DNA of 64,000 nucleotides from Flavobacterium denitrificans DSM 15936 (GCF_000425445.1 NZ_AUDL01000004.1:372001-436000); one strand, 5' to 3'. Shown: positions 8,995 through 17,315, counted from the first letter of the stretch. Translations and numbers: made by a program. Notes: generated by a model from the letters alone, not told the origin.

Positions 8995-9067
8995 CCTGCA
9001 AGGTTTCCAAAACCTTGTAGGTATTATTTACGTTTCTATACCTACAAGGTTTTGGAAACCTTGCAGG
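8995..9067. repeat. Long inverted repeat with 29-bp arms
   Basis: The left arm at 8995-9023 (starts CCTGCAAGGTTTCC) is the exact reverse complement of the right arm at 9039-9067, with a 15-base loop. Each arm contains a smaller palindrome AAGGTTTCCAAAACCTT with one asymmetric base. It lies between convergent sufD and the serine hydrolase gene and could fold in either transcript. Confidence 0.9.
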
Positions 9068-9080
9068 AAGGGAACAATTT

Positions 9081-10430
9081 TTATTTCTTCACACTTTCAA
9101 TAATCCCTTTCAAAAACCCATTAAAATCAAATCCAGGTTCTTCTTCCTTTACTCCCATTCTCACAATTACCATATCCAAAGACGGAATAATCGCCACCAT
9201 TTGACCTTGATAACCACTGCAATAAAACATATCACGCGGAACATCCGGGAATTTCCCTCCGGAATTTAACCAAAATTGCGCTCCATATTTCCCTTCAGAA
9301 GTATTGGTTGGTGTTGATGTGTATTTTACCCAGCTTTCATCCAATATTTGTTCCCCATTCCAGTTTCCTTTTCTTAAATATAATAACCCAAATTTTGACC
9401 AATCTCTTGGCGTTGCCCATCCGTAAGACGAGCCTACGAAAGTTCCGCTCATATCTTGCTCAACAATCATCGAGTTCATTCCGATTTTGTCGATTACAGC
9501 GCTGTACCAAAAGTCAAGATATTCTTGTTGTGTTTTAAATTGGCTTCTTAAAATTCGGGATAATAAATTGGTTGTTCCTGACGAATAATACCAATGTGTG
9601 TTTGGTTTATATTTCGCCGGTTTATCCATTTGCACTTTTCCCATATCTTCAGATTGAAAAAGCATTTGTGTGGCATCACAAATCGTACTGTAATTTTCTT
9701 CCCATTCTAAACCAGAATTCATGTGAAGCAAATCGTTAACCGTAATATTTTTACGTTCATCATTTTGCCATTCTTTAATTGGAGCTGGTTTGTAAATATC
9801 AATTTTTCCTTGTTTAGCTAAAACGCCAAAAGCCGAACTTGTGATACTTTTAGTCATCGACCAACCCAGAATTTTACTGTTTTTATTAAATCCCGTATCG
9901 TATTTTTCTCCGATTAATTTGTCTTTATATAAAACAACAACGGCGCGCGTGCGTTTTGCTTTTCCGCCATCTTTATCAAATGAATCATCAATTGCTTTTT
10001 TCAATTTTGCATAATCCACATTCGCGAAAGCGGTATCTTTTGGTTCGTTATTTCCGTACGGAAAAGGAAGATTGTTCTCTAATTTTGTTCTTTTCGGAAG
10101 CAAATACGGTTTTGAAATATCATAATCATCATTAATTAATAAAGCACCCAAACCATCTCTGTAAATCGCTTTTCTTTCTTTCAAACCATAAACCGCCGAT
10201 GTAGCAAATTTTCCGGCATCGTTAATTGTATTTGTTGCGAGATCTAATAAATGAATATCATTATCGGTTTTCTGAATTAAATCTAAAGAGCGATGATCCA
10301 TAAAATGTCCCGAGGCAACACTCTTGGCAGAAAAACCAGAAATCAAATCAAGTTTCGGATAAGTTGTAAATCCGAAATACAAAAAGGCAAGAACAAGGGC
10401 AAGCGCCAGTACTTTGAGAAATTTTTTCAT
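9081..10430 (-). CDS. Serine hydrolase, beta-lactamase class C family
   Basis: This 449-residue protein belongs to the class C beta-lactamase / penicillin-binding-like serine hydrolases. One N-terminal membrane or signal segment (residues 5-22) targets it to the envelope. The nucleophile motif SMTK is at residues 191-194, and a YSS motif (HWYYSSGTTN) follows at the expected second position. The C-terminal part carries GKYGAQFWLNSGG and a Y-C-S-G-Y-Q-G-Q segment typical of the fold. The substrate is unknown. It is convergent with sufD and splits the suf genes into two transcripts. Confidence 0.9.
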   Translation of the reverse strand: MKKFLKVLALALVLAFLYFGFTTYPKLDLISGFSAKSVASGHFMDHRSLDLIQKTDNDIHLLDLATNTINDAGKFATSAVYGLKERKAIYRDGLGALLINDDYDISKPYLLPKRTKLENNLPFPYGNNEPKDTAFANVDYAKLKKAIDDSFDKDGGKAKRTRAVVVLYKDKLIGEKYDTGFNKNSKILGWSMTKSITSSAFGVLAKQGKIDIYKPAPIKEWQNDERKNITVNDLLHMNSGLEWEENYSTICDATQMLFQSEDMGKVQMDKPAKYKPNTHWYYSSGTTNLLSRILRSQFKTQQEYLDFWYSAVIDKIGMNSMIVEQDMSGTFVGSSYGWATPRDWSKFGLLYLRKGNWNGEQILDESWVKYTSTPTNTSEGKYGAQFWLNSGGKFPDVPRDMFYCSGYQGQMVAIIPSLDMVIVRMGVKEEEPGFDFNGFLKGIIESVKK

Positions 10431-10618
10431 AGCAATGTCAGATATTTTTATCGCAATATAAATAATTTATGGTCACGATATTGTAACTCAAATCACAAAT
10501 ACAATTTGGATAATGCAGAAAACCGATTAGTTTTTTAAAGAATCAGCAATTACGCCATCTCGCAATTACGCCATAAAAGGAAATTATAGAATTCCTGTAT
10601 AAACAAATTTAGTTTTAG

Positions 10619-10626
10619 TACTTTTG
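10619..10626 (+). promoter_or_regulatory. sufS promoter, -7 element
   Basis: TACTTTTG matches TAnnTTTG 26 bp before the sufS start. A second suf transcript starting here fits the terminator after sufD and the convergent gene in between. Confidence 0.6.
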
Positions 10627-10651
10627 TAAATAGATTTTTTCTAAATAAGAC

Positions 10652-11866
10652 ATGCTAGATATTCAAAAAATAAGAGCTGATTTTCCGATACTTTCACAAA
10701 CTGTAAACGGAAAACCTTTAGTATATTTCGACAACGGAGCCACTTCGCAAAAACCACAAATTGTGATTGATGCTGAAGTAAAATATTATCAGGAAATCAA
10801 CGCCAATATTCACCGTGGCGTTCACACTTTAAGCCAATTAGCTACTGACGCTTACGAAATTTCTCGTGGCAAAGTCAAAGAACATATTAATGCAAAACAT
10901 GCTCACGAAGTGCTTTTTACTTCGGGAACGACGCACGGAATCAATTTGGTGACAAACGGTTTTGCTTCAATTTTAAAACCGGGCGACGAAGTAATTGTTT
11001 CTTCATTGGAACATCACAGTAATATTGTGCCTTGGCAAATGTTATGCGAAAAAACCGGAGCTACTTTAAAAGTGATTCCGATGAACGAAAATGGCGAATT
11101 GATTTTGGAAGAATTTGATAAACTTCTTTCAGAAAAAACAAAAGTCGTTACGGTAAATCATATTTCAAACGCACTCGGAATCATTAATCCGATTAAATAT
11201 ATTATTGACAAAGCACATGCTGTTGGTTCTGCAGTTTTGATTGACGGCGCGCAGGCTGTTCCGCATTTAAAACCAAATGTCCAGGAATTAGATTGTGATT
11301 TTTATGCTTTTTCAGGACATAAAATGTGCGGTCCAACTGGAACAGGAATTCTTTACGGAAAAGAAGAATGGCTGAACAAACTTCCTCCTTATCAGGGTGG
11401 TGGCGAGATGATCAAAGAAGTGACTTTCGAAAAAACAACTTACGCTGATCTTCCGCATAAATTTGAAGCTGGAACTCCAAATATCGCTGGCGGAATTGTT
11501 TTAGGAACTGCAATTGATTATCTAAACAATATTGGTTTCGAAAATATTCAAGAATACGAACACGAACTTTTAGAATACGCGACAAAACGTTTACTAGAAA
11601 TTGAAGGTTTGAGAATCTACGGAACCGGAAAAAATAAAGCATCGGTAGTTTCATTTAATATTGATGGAATTCACCCTTATGATATTGGTTCGATTATCGA
11701 TAAATTAGGAATTGCGGTTAGAACCGGACATCATTGTGCACAGCCCATTATGAATTTCTTCTGTATTCCGGGAACGATTCGTGCTTCGTTTTCTTTCTAT
11801 AATACTAAAGAAGAAATCGATCAAATGGTTGAAGCGGTTAAGAAAGCGCAAACAATGCTAAGCTAA
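10652..11866 (+). CDS. sufS: Cysteine desulfurase SufS
   Basis: SufS is a PLP-dependent group II cysteine desulfurase that takes sulfur from cysteine and passes it to SufE/SufBCD. The 404-residue protein carries the PLP lysine K224 in SGHKMCGPTG and the persulfide cysteine C362 in RTGHHCAQP, the short-loop arrangement typical of SufS rather than IscS. The N-terminal YFDNGATSQKP motif is intact. It starts a second suf transcript with its own promoter. The next gene is 6 bp downstream, followed by sufE, so they are co-transcribed. Confidence 0.97.
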   Translation: MLDIQKIRADFPILSQTVNGKPLVYFDNGATSQKPQIVIDAEVKYYQEINANIHRGVHTLSQLATDAYEISRGKVKEHINAKHAHEVLFTSGTTHGINLVTNGFASILKPGDEVIVSSLEHHSNIVPWQMLCEKTGATLKVIPMNENGELILEEFDKLLSEKTKVVTVNHISNALGIINPIKYIIDKAHAVGSAVLIDGAQAVPHLKPNVQELDCDFYAFSGHKMCGPTGTGILYGKEEWLNKLPPYQGGGEMIKEVTFEKTTYADLPHKFEAGTPNIAGGIVLGTAIDYLNNIGFENIQEYEHELLEYATKRLLEIEGLRIYGTGKNKASVVSFNIDGIHPYDIGSIIDKLGIAVRTGHHCAQPIMNFFCIPGTIRASFSFYNTKEEIDQMVEAVKKAQTMLS

Positions 11867-11872
11867 AAAAAT

Positions 11873-12298
11873 ATGAGACTATTATCTTTATTGCTCTTAA
11901 CGATTTTTATTGGAACAAGCTGTTCCAGTCAAAAAAATGCAGATATGACTTCAACACAAATTGAATATTCAGCTGTTTCAAGAGGTCTTTTTAAAAAGAT
12001 AATTGTTCAAAATAAAACAGTGACAGTTACCAACGGTAGAAACGCACAACCTGTAGAAAAGAAAATCGACGATGCAAAATGGAAACAAATTGTAGCTGAA
12101 TTTTCGAAAATAAATTTAGAAAATATTCCAAACTTGAAAGCTCCGACAGAAAAACGTTTTTATGACGGCGCCGCAATTGGAAATTTAAAAATAACTCAAA
12201 ATCAAAAAACCTACGAAACCAAAGGTTTTGACAATGGTTTTCCGCCAAAGGAAATAGAAAAACTGGTAAATTTGCTGGTTGATTTTGCTAAAGAATAA
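11873..12298 (+). CDS. Small lipoprotein between sufS and sufE
   Basis: This 141-residue protein has a lipoprotein signal (MRLLSLLLLTIFIGTSCSSQ, acylated Cys at residue 17). The mature part is about 125 residues with basic/lysine-rich beta segments (VTVTNGRNAQPVEKKI, AIGNLKITQNQKTYETKGF). It is not a recognised SUF component. Spacings of 6 bp to sufS and 2 bp to sufE make co-transcription nearly certain. An envelope lipoprotein inside a cytoplasmic Fe-S operon is unexplained; it may be a passenger. Confidence 0.85.
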   Translation: MRLLSLLLLTIFIGTSCSSQKNADMTSTQIEYSAVSRGLFKKIIVQNKTVTVTNGRNAQPVEKKIDDAKWKQIVAEFSKINLENIPNLKAPTEKRFYDGAAIGNLKITQNQKTYETKGFDNGFPPKEIEKLVNLLVDFAKE

Positions 12299-12300
12299 TT

Positions 12301-12726
12301 ATGACAATAAAAGAAATTCAAAACGAAATAATAGACGAATTTTCAATGTTCGACGACTGGATGCAACGTTATGAGTACATCATCGAACTAGGAAAAAGTC
12401 TTCCGTTAATTAAAGAAGAATACAAAACCGACGAGAATTTAATCAAAGGTTGCCAATCGAAAGTTTGGTTGCAAGGCGAACAAAACGACGATAAAATTGT
12501 TTTCACAGCAGATAGCGACGCGATTTTGACCAAAGGAATAATCGCGATTTTAATTCGCGCTTTCTCCAACCAAAAAGCATCTGATATCATAAATGCAGAT
12601 ACTGATTTTATTGACGAAATTGGTTTGAAAGAACATTTATCAGCAACACGAGCCAATGGTTTGGTTTCGATGATAAAAAACATCAAAATGTACGCTTTGG
12701 CTTTTGATGCTAAAAACAAAAATTAA
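12301..12726 (+). CDS. sufE: Sulfur acceptor SufE
   Basis: SufE accepts persulfide sulfur from SufS and delivers it to SufB. The 141-residue length matches the family, and the sulfur-carrying cysteine is C51 in LIKGCQSKVWL. The N-terminal DWMQRYEYIIELGKSLP segment is typical. It follows the lipoprotein gene by 2 bp. After it comes a repeat-filled gap before sufT. Confidence 0.96.
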   Translation: MTIKEIQNEIIDEFSMFDDWMQRYEYIIELGKSLPLIKEEYKTDENLIKGCQSKVWLQGEQNDDKIVFTADSDAILTKGIIAILIRAFSNQKASDIINADTDFIDEIGLKEHLSATRANGLVSMIKNIKMYALAFDAKNKN

Positions 12727-12735
12727 AAAATTTAA

Positions 12736-12840
12736 ACCATTAAGGCATTAAGGTTCATAAAGCTTTAAGCTTAATTTTCTTGGCAATTAGAAGAGAATTA
12801 AGTGTACTGCAAAACTTAATTTTCTTAATATCTTAATGGT
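12736..12840. repeat. Long imperfect inverted repeat (ACCATTAAG type), sufE-sufT gap
   Basis: The left arm ACCATTAAGGCATTAAG (12736-12752) and right arm CTTAATATCTTAATGGT (12824-12840) form an imperfect inverted repeat filling the gap. The arms match the architecture of 55794-55904, where ACCATATAAG and CTTATATGGT words play the same role. Confidence 0.75.
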
Positions 12841-12857
12841 AAAAACAAAAAATAAAA

Positions 12858-13181
12858 ATGGAACAAGAAATAGACACAAACGAATTAGGAGAATCAATCG
12901 TAAGAGTTTTAAAAGGAATTTACGATCCTGAGATTCCTGTAGATATTTATGAATTAGGATTAATTTACGACGTAATGGTAAACACAGATTACGAAGTGAA
13001 AATCCTAATGACATTAACATCTCCAAACTGCCCGGTGGCGGAAAGTTTACCAAGAGAAGTGGAAGAAAAAGTAAAAACAATCGAAAACATTAAAGATGTT
13101 GACGTAGAAATTACTTTTGATCCGCCTTGGAGCAAAGATTTAATGAGCGAAGAAGCGAAGTTAGAATTAGGAATGCTTTAA
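12858..13181 (+). CDS. sufT: SUF-associated DUF59/MIP18 family protein (SufT)
   Basis: This 107-residue protein belongs to the MIP18/DUF59 family, implicated in Fe-S cluster maturation and delivery. The signature DPEIPVDIYELGLIYD lies at about residues 24-39. The segment SPNCPVAESLP (about 57-67) contains the conserved cysteine, and the C-terminus carries DPPWSKDLMSEEAKLELG, a typical SufT ending. It stands 130 bp after sufE and before DUF2480. Confidence 0.93.
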   Translation: MEQEIDTNELGESIVRVLKGIYDPEIPVDIYELGLIYDVMVNTDYEVKILMTLTSPNCPVAESLPREVEEKVKTIENIKDVDVEITFDPPWSKDLMSEEAKLELGML

Positions 13182-13183
13182 TT

Positions 13184-13342
13184 TAGTCGTAAAGTCAAAA
13201 GTCGAAAGTCTAAAAGTTAAGAGCTTTATGACTTTTGACATTCGACTTTAAGAATTAAAATAATTAGTCATAAAGTTGAAAGTCATAAAGTCGAAAGTAA
13301 AAAGACTTTATGACTTTCGACCTTCGACTTTAAGACTTAAAG
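13184..13342. repeat. AAAGTC-word repeat, sufT-DUF2480 gap
   Basis: The gap is filled by two successive inverted pairs: AAAGTCAAAAGTCGAAAGTC against GACTTTTGACATTCGACTTT, and AAAGTTGAAAGTCATAAAG against GACTTTATGACTTTCGACC. It is the longest copy of this family in the window. Confidence 0.8.
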
Positions 13343-13343
13343 A

Positions 13344-13853
13344 ATGGAAGAAATCATCAATAAAGTTGCCAATAGTGCTTTAGAAGTTTTTGATCTTGAG
13401 GATTATTATCCAAAAGGAATCCGTACCCAGATTGACATTTCGCAATGGCTTTTGGAAGGATTTTTATTGAAAGAAAAAGACTTTAGAGAACATCTTAAAA
13501 ATCACGATTGGTCGCAATATCAAGATCAATATGTGGCGGTACATTGCAGTACAGACGCCATTATTCCGGCTTGGGCCTTGATTTTAGTAAGTGTTCATTT
13601 AGCGCCCTTTGCTAAAAAAGTAGTTAACGGAACGATAGAGGATTTAGACGCTAGTTTATACGAAGAAATCTTAAAAAACATAGATTATTCGGCTTACAAA
13701 AGTAAGCCCGTTATTGTAAAAGGCTGTTCAAGAAAACCTGTTCCCATGCGTGCTTATATTTTAGCCACAACTTATTTACAGCCATTTGCAAGAAGCATCA
13801 TGTATGGCGAAGCATGCTCTGCAGTGCCTTTATACAAAGAATCCAAGAAATAA
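13344..13853 (+). CDS. DUF2480 family protein
   Basis: This 169-residue cytoplasmic protein matches the Bacteroidota family DUF2480, which is commonly encoded next to SUF genes. The N-terminus VANSALEVFDLEDYYPKG and paired segments VAVHCSTDAIIPAWA and VIVKGCSRKPVPMRAY, each with a conserved cysteine, suggest an internal duplication of about 70 residues. A role in Fe-S metabolism is inferred from neighbourhood only. Confidence 0.88.
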   Translation: MEEIINKVANSALEVFDLEDYYPKGIRTQIDISQWLLEGFLLKEKDFREHLKNHDWSQYQDQYVAVHCSTDAIIPAWALILVSVHLAPFAKKVVNGTIEDLDASLYEEILKNIDYSAYKSKPVIVKGCSRKPVPMRAYILATTYLQPFARSIMYGEACSAVPLYKESKK

Positions 13854-13930
13854 GCTTCAATAACGATCGGCTACACCTTCACATCTCATTGGTTTTTAGT
13901 ATATTTGACTATGCACTTAAACTAAACACC

Positions 13931-14881
13931 ATGAGAAAGATCCTATTATTACTCTTCGTTTTAGCGAATCTTACTTTTGTACAAGCCCAAAATACAGAAA
14001 AAGAACTAGCGCAAAATACCGAAAAAGCCGTCAAAAAAATCAATGATACAATTGAAGAAGAAGGCTGGAAAGCAAAAGGAACTGTGTCACTTTTGTTAAA
14101 TCAGTCAAGCTTCAATAACTGGATCGCCGGAGGTGAAGACAGCTTCTCAGGAACACTCGGAATCAATTATGATTTCAACTACAAAAAAGACGACATTACT
14201 TGGGACAATAAAGTTCTCGCTTATTACGGTTTACTGCAAACCAAAAATGCCGATTTCGAAAAGAAAACCGATGACCGTTTTGAATTCAATTCAGTTGTCG
14301 GTAAAAGAGCATTTGGAGAATGGTACTACTCTTATTTCCTGAACTTCAGAACACAATTTACAACCGGATACATTTACGGACAAGACGCAAACGGAAAAGA
14401 AATCAGGACTGAAAATACTAAATTCATGTCTCCGGGTTACTTAACAACAGGTCCAGGTATTTACTGGTCAAAAGATGAAAATCTCAAAATAAATTTTGCG
14501 CCACTAACCTCAAAATTCACATTTGTAGACAAAGCCTACACGACCGCTATCGATCCGGCAACAGGCCTGCCTTATCCTGACGGATATTATTTTGGTGTCG
14601 ATGCCGGCAAAAGCATGCGATACGAACTCGGATTCTATGCTTCGGTCTATTACAAACTGGCCATTATGACCAATGTAACTGCTGAAAATACGTTGAATTT
14701 ATATTCCAATTATTTAGAAGATCCACAAAATGTAGACATCAATTATTCGTTAAACATTGTCATGAAAGTGAATAAATTTCTGTCTGCAAATTTTTCATTC
14801 CAAACGATTTATGACGACAATGCATTCCAAGGATTTCAAACCAGAGAGGTTTTCGGTATGGGAATTAACTTCGGATTCTAA
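13931..14881 (+). CDS. DUF3078 domain-containing secreted protein
   Basis: This 316-residue protein starts at ATG 13931 with signal peptide MRKILLLLFVLANLTFVQAQ. A short acidic/lysine linker is followed by a DUF3078 beta-barrel-like domain from about residue 55 to the end, with recurring aromatic strands (VSLLLNQSSFNNWIAGGED, EWYYSYFLNFRTQF) and a terminal GMGINFGF strand. It is probably an outer-membrane or periplasmic protein of unknown function. An upstream in-frame ATG at 13814 would add a non-signal segment and is unlikely. The last Phe suits Bam insertion. Confidence 0.9.
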   Translation: MRKILLLLFVLANLTFVQAQNTEKELAQNTEKAVKKINDTIEEEGWKAKGTVSLLLNQSSFNNWIAGGEDSFSGTLGINYDFNYKKDDITWDNKVLAYYGLLQTKNADFEKKTDDRFEFNSVVGKRAFGEWYYSYFLNFRTQFTTGYIYGQDANGKEIRTENTKFMSPGYLTTGPGIYWSKDENLKINFAPLTSKFTFVDKAYTTAIDPATGLPYPDGYYFGVDAGKSMRYELGFYASVYYKLAIMTNVTAENTLNLYSNYLEDPQNVDINYSLNIVMKVNKFLSANFSFQTIYDDNAFQGFQTREVFGMGINFGF

Positions 14882-14924
14882 TGATCAGAAGCCACACAAA
14901 AGGCATTTCAACAAACATGGTTTC

Positions 14925-14995
14925 CCGCTCTCGGCTATATCTCGCTGTTGCCCTCTCGGGCAAGCAAGGATAACGCCTCCATCGGGGCTAGATTC
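14925..14995. repeat. GC-rich intergenic block
   Basis: This 70-bp stretch after the DUF3078 gene is visibly richer in G+C than its surroundings and includes a hairpin TTGCCC-TCTC-GGGCAA at 14948-14963. It does not encode a plausible protein. Such GC-rich blocks recur after genes in Flavobacterium genomes and look like short dispersed repeats. Confidence 0.5.
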
Positions 14996-15030
14996 AAACA
15001 ATTGGCTTTTTTTAAACAGTTGGAAAAAAC

Positions 15031-15091
15031 GCCATAGATTAATGGATTATTAAGATTATAAAAAATGCTTTTAAATCCCTTAATCTGTGGC
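15031..15091. repeat. CCACAGATTA-type inverted repeat
   Basis: GCCATAGATTAATGGATTA on the left is mirrored by AATCCCTTAATCTGTGGC on the right with an A/T-rich loop. It is related to the larger repeats at 24031-24199 and 25269-25429. Confidence 0.65.
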
Positions 15092-15095
15092 AAAT

Positions 15096-15132
15096 AAAAA
15101 ACGGCTTTTGAAATAATTCAAAAACCGTTTCT
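15096..15132. repeat. 37-bp direct repeat, copy 1 (hflX-terminator-like)
   Basis: Identical over 37 bp to 15896-15932 and offset by exactly 800 bp. The unit contains the hairpin AACGGCTTTTGAA-TAAT-TTCAAAAACCGTT. Copy 1 is just beyond the stop of the small gene at 15134; copy 2 is beyond the stop of hflX. The two copies bracket the kinase gene pair. Confidence 0.9.
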
Positions 15133-15133
15133 T

Positions 15134-15289
15134 TTATAATGATTGAGGTTTTATTTTTACCACTTTACCATCTTTCATAACAACTAAGTCACTGTTGTTT
15201 TTCTTTTTGAACTCAATTAATTTTTCATAAACAAGATCCATTGAATCTAAAATTTTAGTTTGAGTAGCTGATCTTTTATATGTTTTCAT
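15134..15289 (-). CDS. 51-residue small protein, partner of the Zeta-like kinase
   Basis: Starts at ATG 15289 and overlaps the end of the kinase gene by 14 bp, so the two are translationally coupled. The sequence begins MKTYKRSATQTKILDSMDLV, has a lysine-rich helix (EKLIEFKKKNNS), and ends in a short beta hairpin (VVMKDGKVVKIKPQSL). Size and overlap fit a small regulatory or antitoxin partner, although Epsilon antitoxins normally precede zeta; here it is downstream. No family is recognised. Its frame is intact while its neighbour is broken. Confidence 0.65.
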   Translation of the reverse strand: MKTYKRSATQTKILDSMDLVYEKLIEFKKKNNSDLVVMKDGKVVKIKPQSL

Positions 15290-15860
15290 TGTAAAACTTT
15301 TTAAGTCTATCGTATTTAATTTCGTTGATTATATCAATCTCAGTATCCAACATTTTTTGTGCAATTAATTCAGGTTTCCCAAATGAATTATCAAAAATCA
15401 TGGCCTCGTCAACTATCGGCAAATATATATTAAATAAATTTACTATTCCATTTACATATCGACGTTTAATTACATCATTTTCAATGTTATGACCACCTTC
15501 CTTCACTCTTGTTTTTACTCTTTCCATTGCTAGGTCAACATCTTGCAACCAAAAAAACAAAAGCACTACTTTATACTTTTTCTCTTGAGCAATTTTCACT
15601 TTAGATTTATAACTTTTAGTTGCAAGAGTCGTTTCAAAAGCAAAAACTTCATTATTAATCAAAAGTTCATTTATTCTGTGAAGCATAATTCTACCCGCTT
15701 CAAAAGCAACTTTTTCCGGCTGAAATGGAGAGAGTCCTTTAGCAATTTCATCAGCATTGACAAATTCTTTACAATCTAATATTTCGGGTAATATTGTAAA
15801 GGATGCTGTTGTTTTGCCGGCTCAATTACAACCTGCAATTATATATAAATTCTTACTCAT
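15276..15860 (-). pseudogene. Zeta-toxin-like kinase with stop codon in the P-loop
   Basis: The frame from ATG 15860 reads MSKNLYIIAGCN, then TGA at 15822-15824, then AGKTTASFTILPEIL and on to the stop at 15276 (194 codons plus stop). The expected Walker A is GCNGAGKTT; one G-to-T change of GGA to TGA replaces the middle glycine with a stop. The rest matches Zeta/UNG-kinase-like P-loop proteins (VNADEIAKGLSPF, FAFETTLATKS) and shows no other lesion. Re-initiation at the internal ATG (15686) would give a 136-residue protein without the P-loop, so kinase activity should be lost. Confidence 0.85.
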
Positions 15861-15895
15861 TCTAACAAAGATATAAAATAAAACAGCCAAATTTA

Positions 15896-15932
15896 AAAAA
15901 ACGGCTTTTGAAATAATTCAAAAACCGTTTCT
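15896..15932 (-). terminator. hflX terminator and copy 2 of 37-bp direct repeat
   Basis: A stem-loop with arms ACGGCTTTTGAA and TTCAAAAACCGT lies immediately after the hflX stop on the minus strand, followed by T residues on that strand. The same 37 bp recur at 15096-15132. Confidence 0.85.
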
Positions 15933-15935
15933 ATT

Positions 15936-17165
15936 TTATTCCTCTTCTTTTTCAATTGCATCCTTATAATCTGGATACAAAAACTTATTATATGGAAATC
16001 TCGTGATATGAATCTGGCGAACCGCTTCGTAAACCATTTCTCTAAATTCCTCAAAATTTTGTTTTTGTGTCGCCGAAATAAATAATGTTTTATCCTGACC
16101 AACATTACTCATCCATGTCTGTTTCCATTCGTCCAGTGTCCAGTGTTTTCTGGTTCTTTCGGTGATCAAATCATCTTCGTCAATAGTCAAATGTTTGTAG
16201 GCATCGATTTTATTGAAAACCATAATAACCGGTTTTTCATGCGCTTTAATATCCTGCAGAATCTGATTTACAGATTCAATATGATCTTCAAAATCCGGAT
16301 GCGAAATATCTACCACATGTAGTAATAAATCAGCTTCACGAACCTCATCCAATGTGCTTTTAAAAGAATCTACTAATTGCGTTGGCAATTTTCTAATAAA
16401 TCCAACAGTATCCGACAACAAAAATGGGAGATTTTTTATGACCACTTTTCGAACTGTTGTATCTAAAGTCGCAAACAATTTATTCTCAACAAAAACTTCA
16501 CTTTTACCAACTGCATTCATCAAAGTCGATTTCCCTACGTTTGTGTAACCAACCAATGCCACACGAACCATTGCTCCGCGATTGCTTCGCTGAATACTCA
16601 TTTGTTTGTCGATCGTTTTGATTTTATCTTTCAATAACGAAATTCGGTCACGAACAATACGTCTGTCCGTTTCAATCTCCGTTTCTCCAGGACCACGCAT
16701 ACCAATACCCCCTTTTTGACGTTCAAGGTGTGTCCATAAACCGGAAAGTCTTGGTAATAAATAGATACATTGTGCAAGTTCAACCTGTGTTCTTGCATAA
16801 GACGTTTCGGCTCTTTGCGCAAAAATATCTAAGATCAAGTTGGTTCTGTCTAAGATTTTTGCATCAATAATTCTTGAGATATTTTTTTGCTGTGAAGGCG
16901 TTAATTCATCATCAAAAATAACTGTCGATATTCCGTTCTCTTTTACAAAAAGATTGATTTCGTCTATTTTTCCTGTACCAACAAAAGTCTTCGGATTCGG
17001 GCGTTCCATTTTTTGCGAAAAGCGTTTAATAACTTCACCGCCAGCAGTAAAAGTCAAAAACTCTAATTCGTCTAAATATTCGTTAAGTTTTTCTTCACTT
17101 TGGTTTTGAGTTACGATACCAACAATGGCCGTTTTCTCAAAATTTATAACTTCTTTCTCTAACAT
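15936..17165 (-). CDS. hflX: Ribosome-associated GTPase HflX
   Basis: HflX is a GTPase that binds and splits stalled or hibernating ribosomes. The 409-residue protein has an N-terminal HflX domain (FVGTGKIDEI, DDELTPSQQKN), a coiled region with the GIGMRGPGETEIETDRRI motif near residue 175, and a G domain with G1 GYTNVGKST, G3 DTVGFIRKLP, and G4 FNKID. All motifs are intact. Upstream on the minus strand is a secreted protein gene 150 bp away. Confidence 0.96.
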   Translation of the reverse strand: MLEKEVINFEKTAIVGIVTQNQSEEKLNEYLDELEFLTFTAGGEVIKRFSQKMERPNPKTFVGTGKIDEINLFVKENGISTVIFDDELTPSQQKNISRIIDAKILDRTNLILDIFAQRAETSYARTQVELAQCIYLLPRLSGLWTHLERQKGGIGMRGPGETEIETDRRIVRDRISLLKDKIKTIDKQMSIQRSNRGAMVRVALVGYTNVGKSTLMNAVGKSEVFVENKLFATLDTTVRKVVIKNLPFLLSDTVGFIRKLPTQLVDSFKSTLDEVREADLLLHVVDISHPDFEDHIESVNQILQDIKAHEKPVIMVFNKIDAYKHLTIDEDDLITERTRKHWTLDEWKQTWMSNVGQDKTLFISATQKQNFEEFREMVYEAVRQIHITRFPYNKFLYPDYKDAIEKEEE

Positions 17166-17315
17166 ATCTTAAAATAAGCTACAAATTTAATCATTTGTAT
17201 ACTACTTACAATTATAGAATTTCAATTTTAAATTCAATTCAAAAAATAAACCATTTATAAATCAAGCAATAAAACTTGATTTATAAATGGTTTCAAAATT
17301 TTTGTCAAAAACAGT

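Noticed and set aside
14882..15053. Plus-strand frame across the GC-rich block
   Set aside because: Translation is not protein-like and the block has the features of a non-coding repeat.
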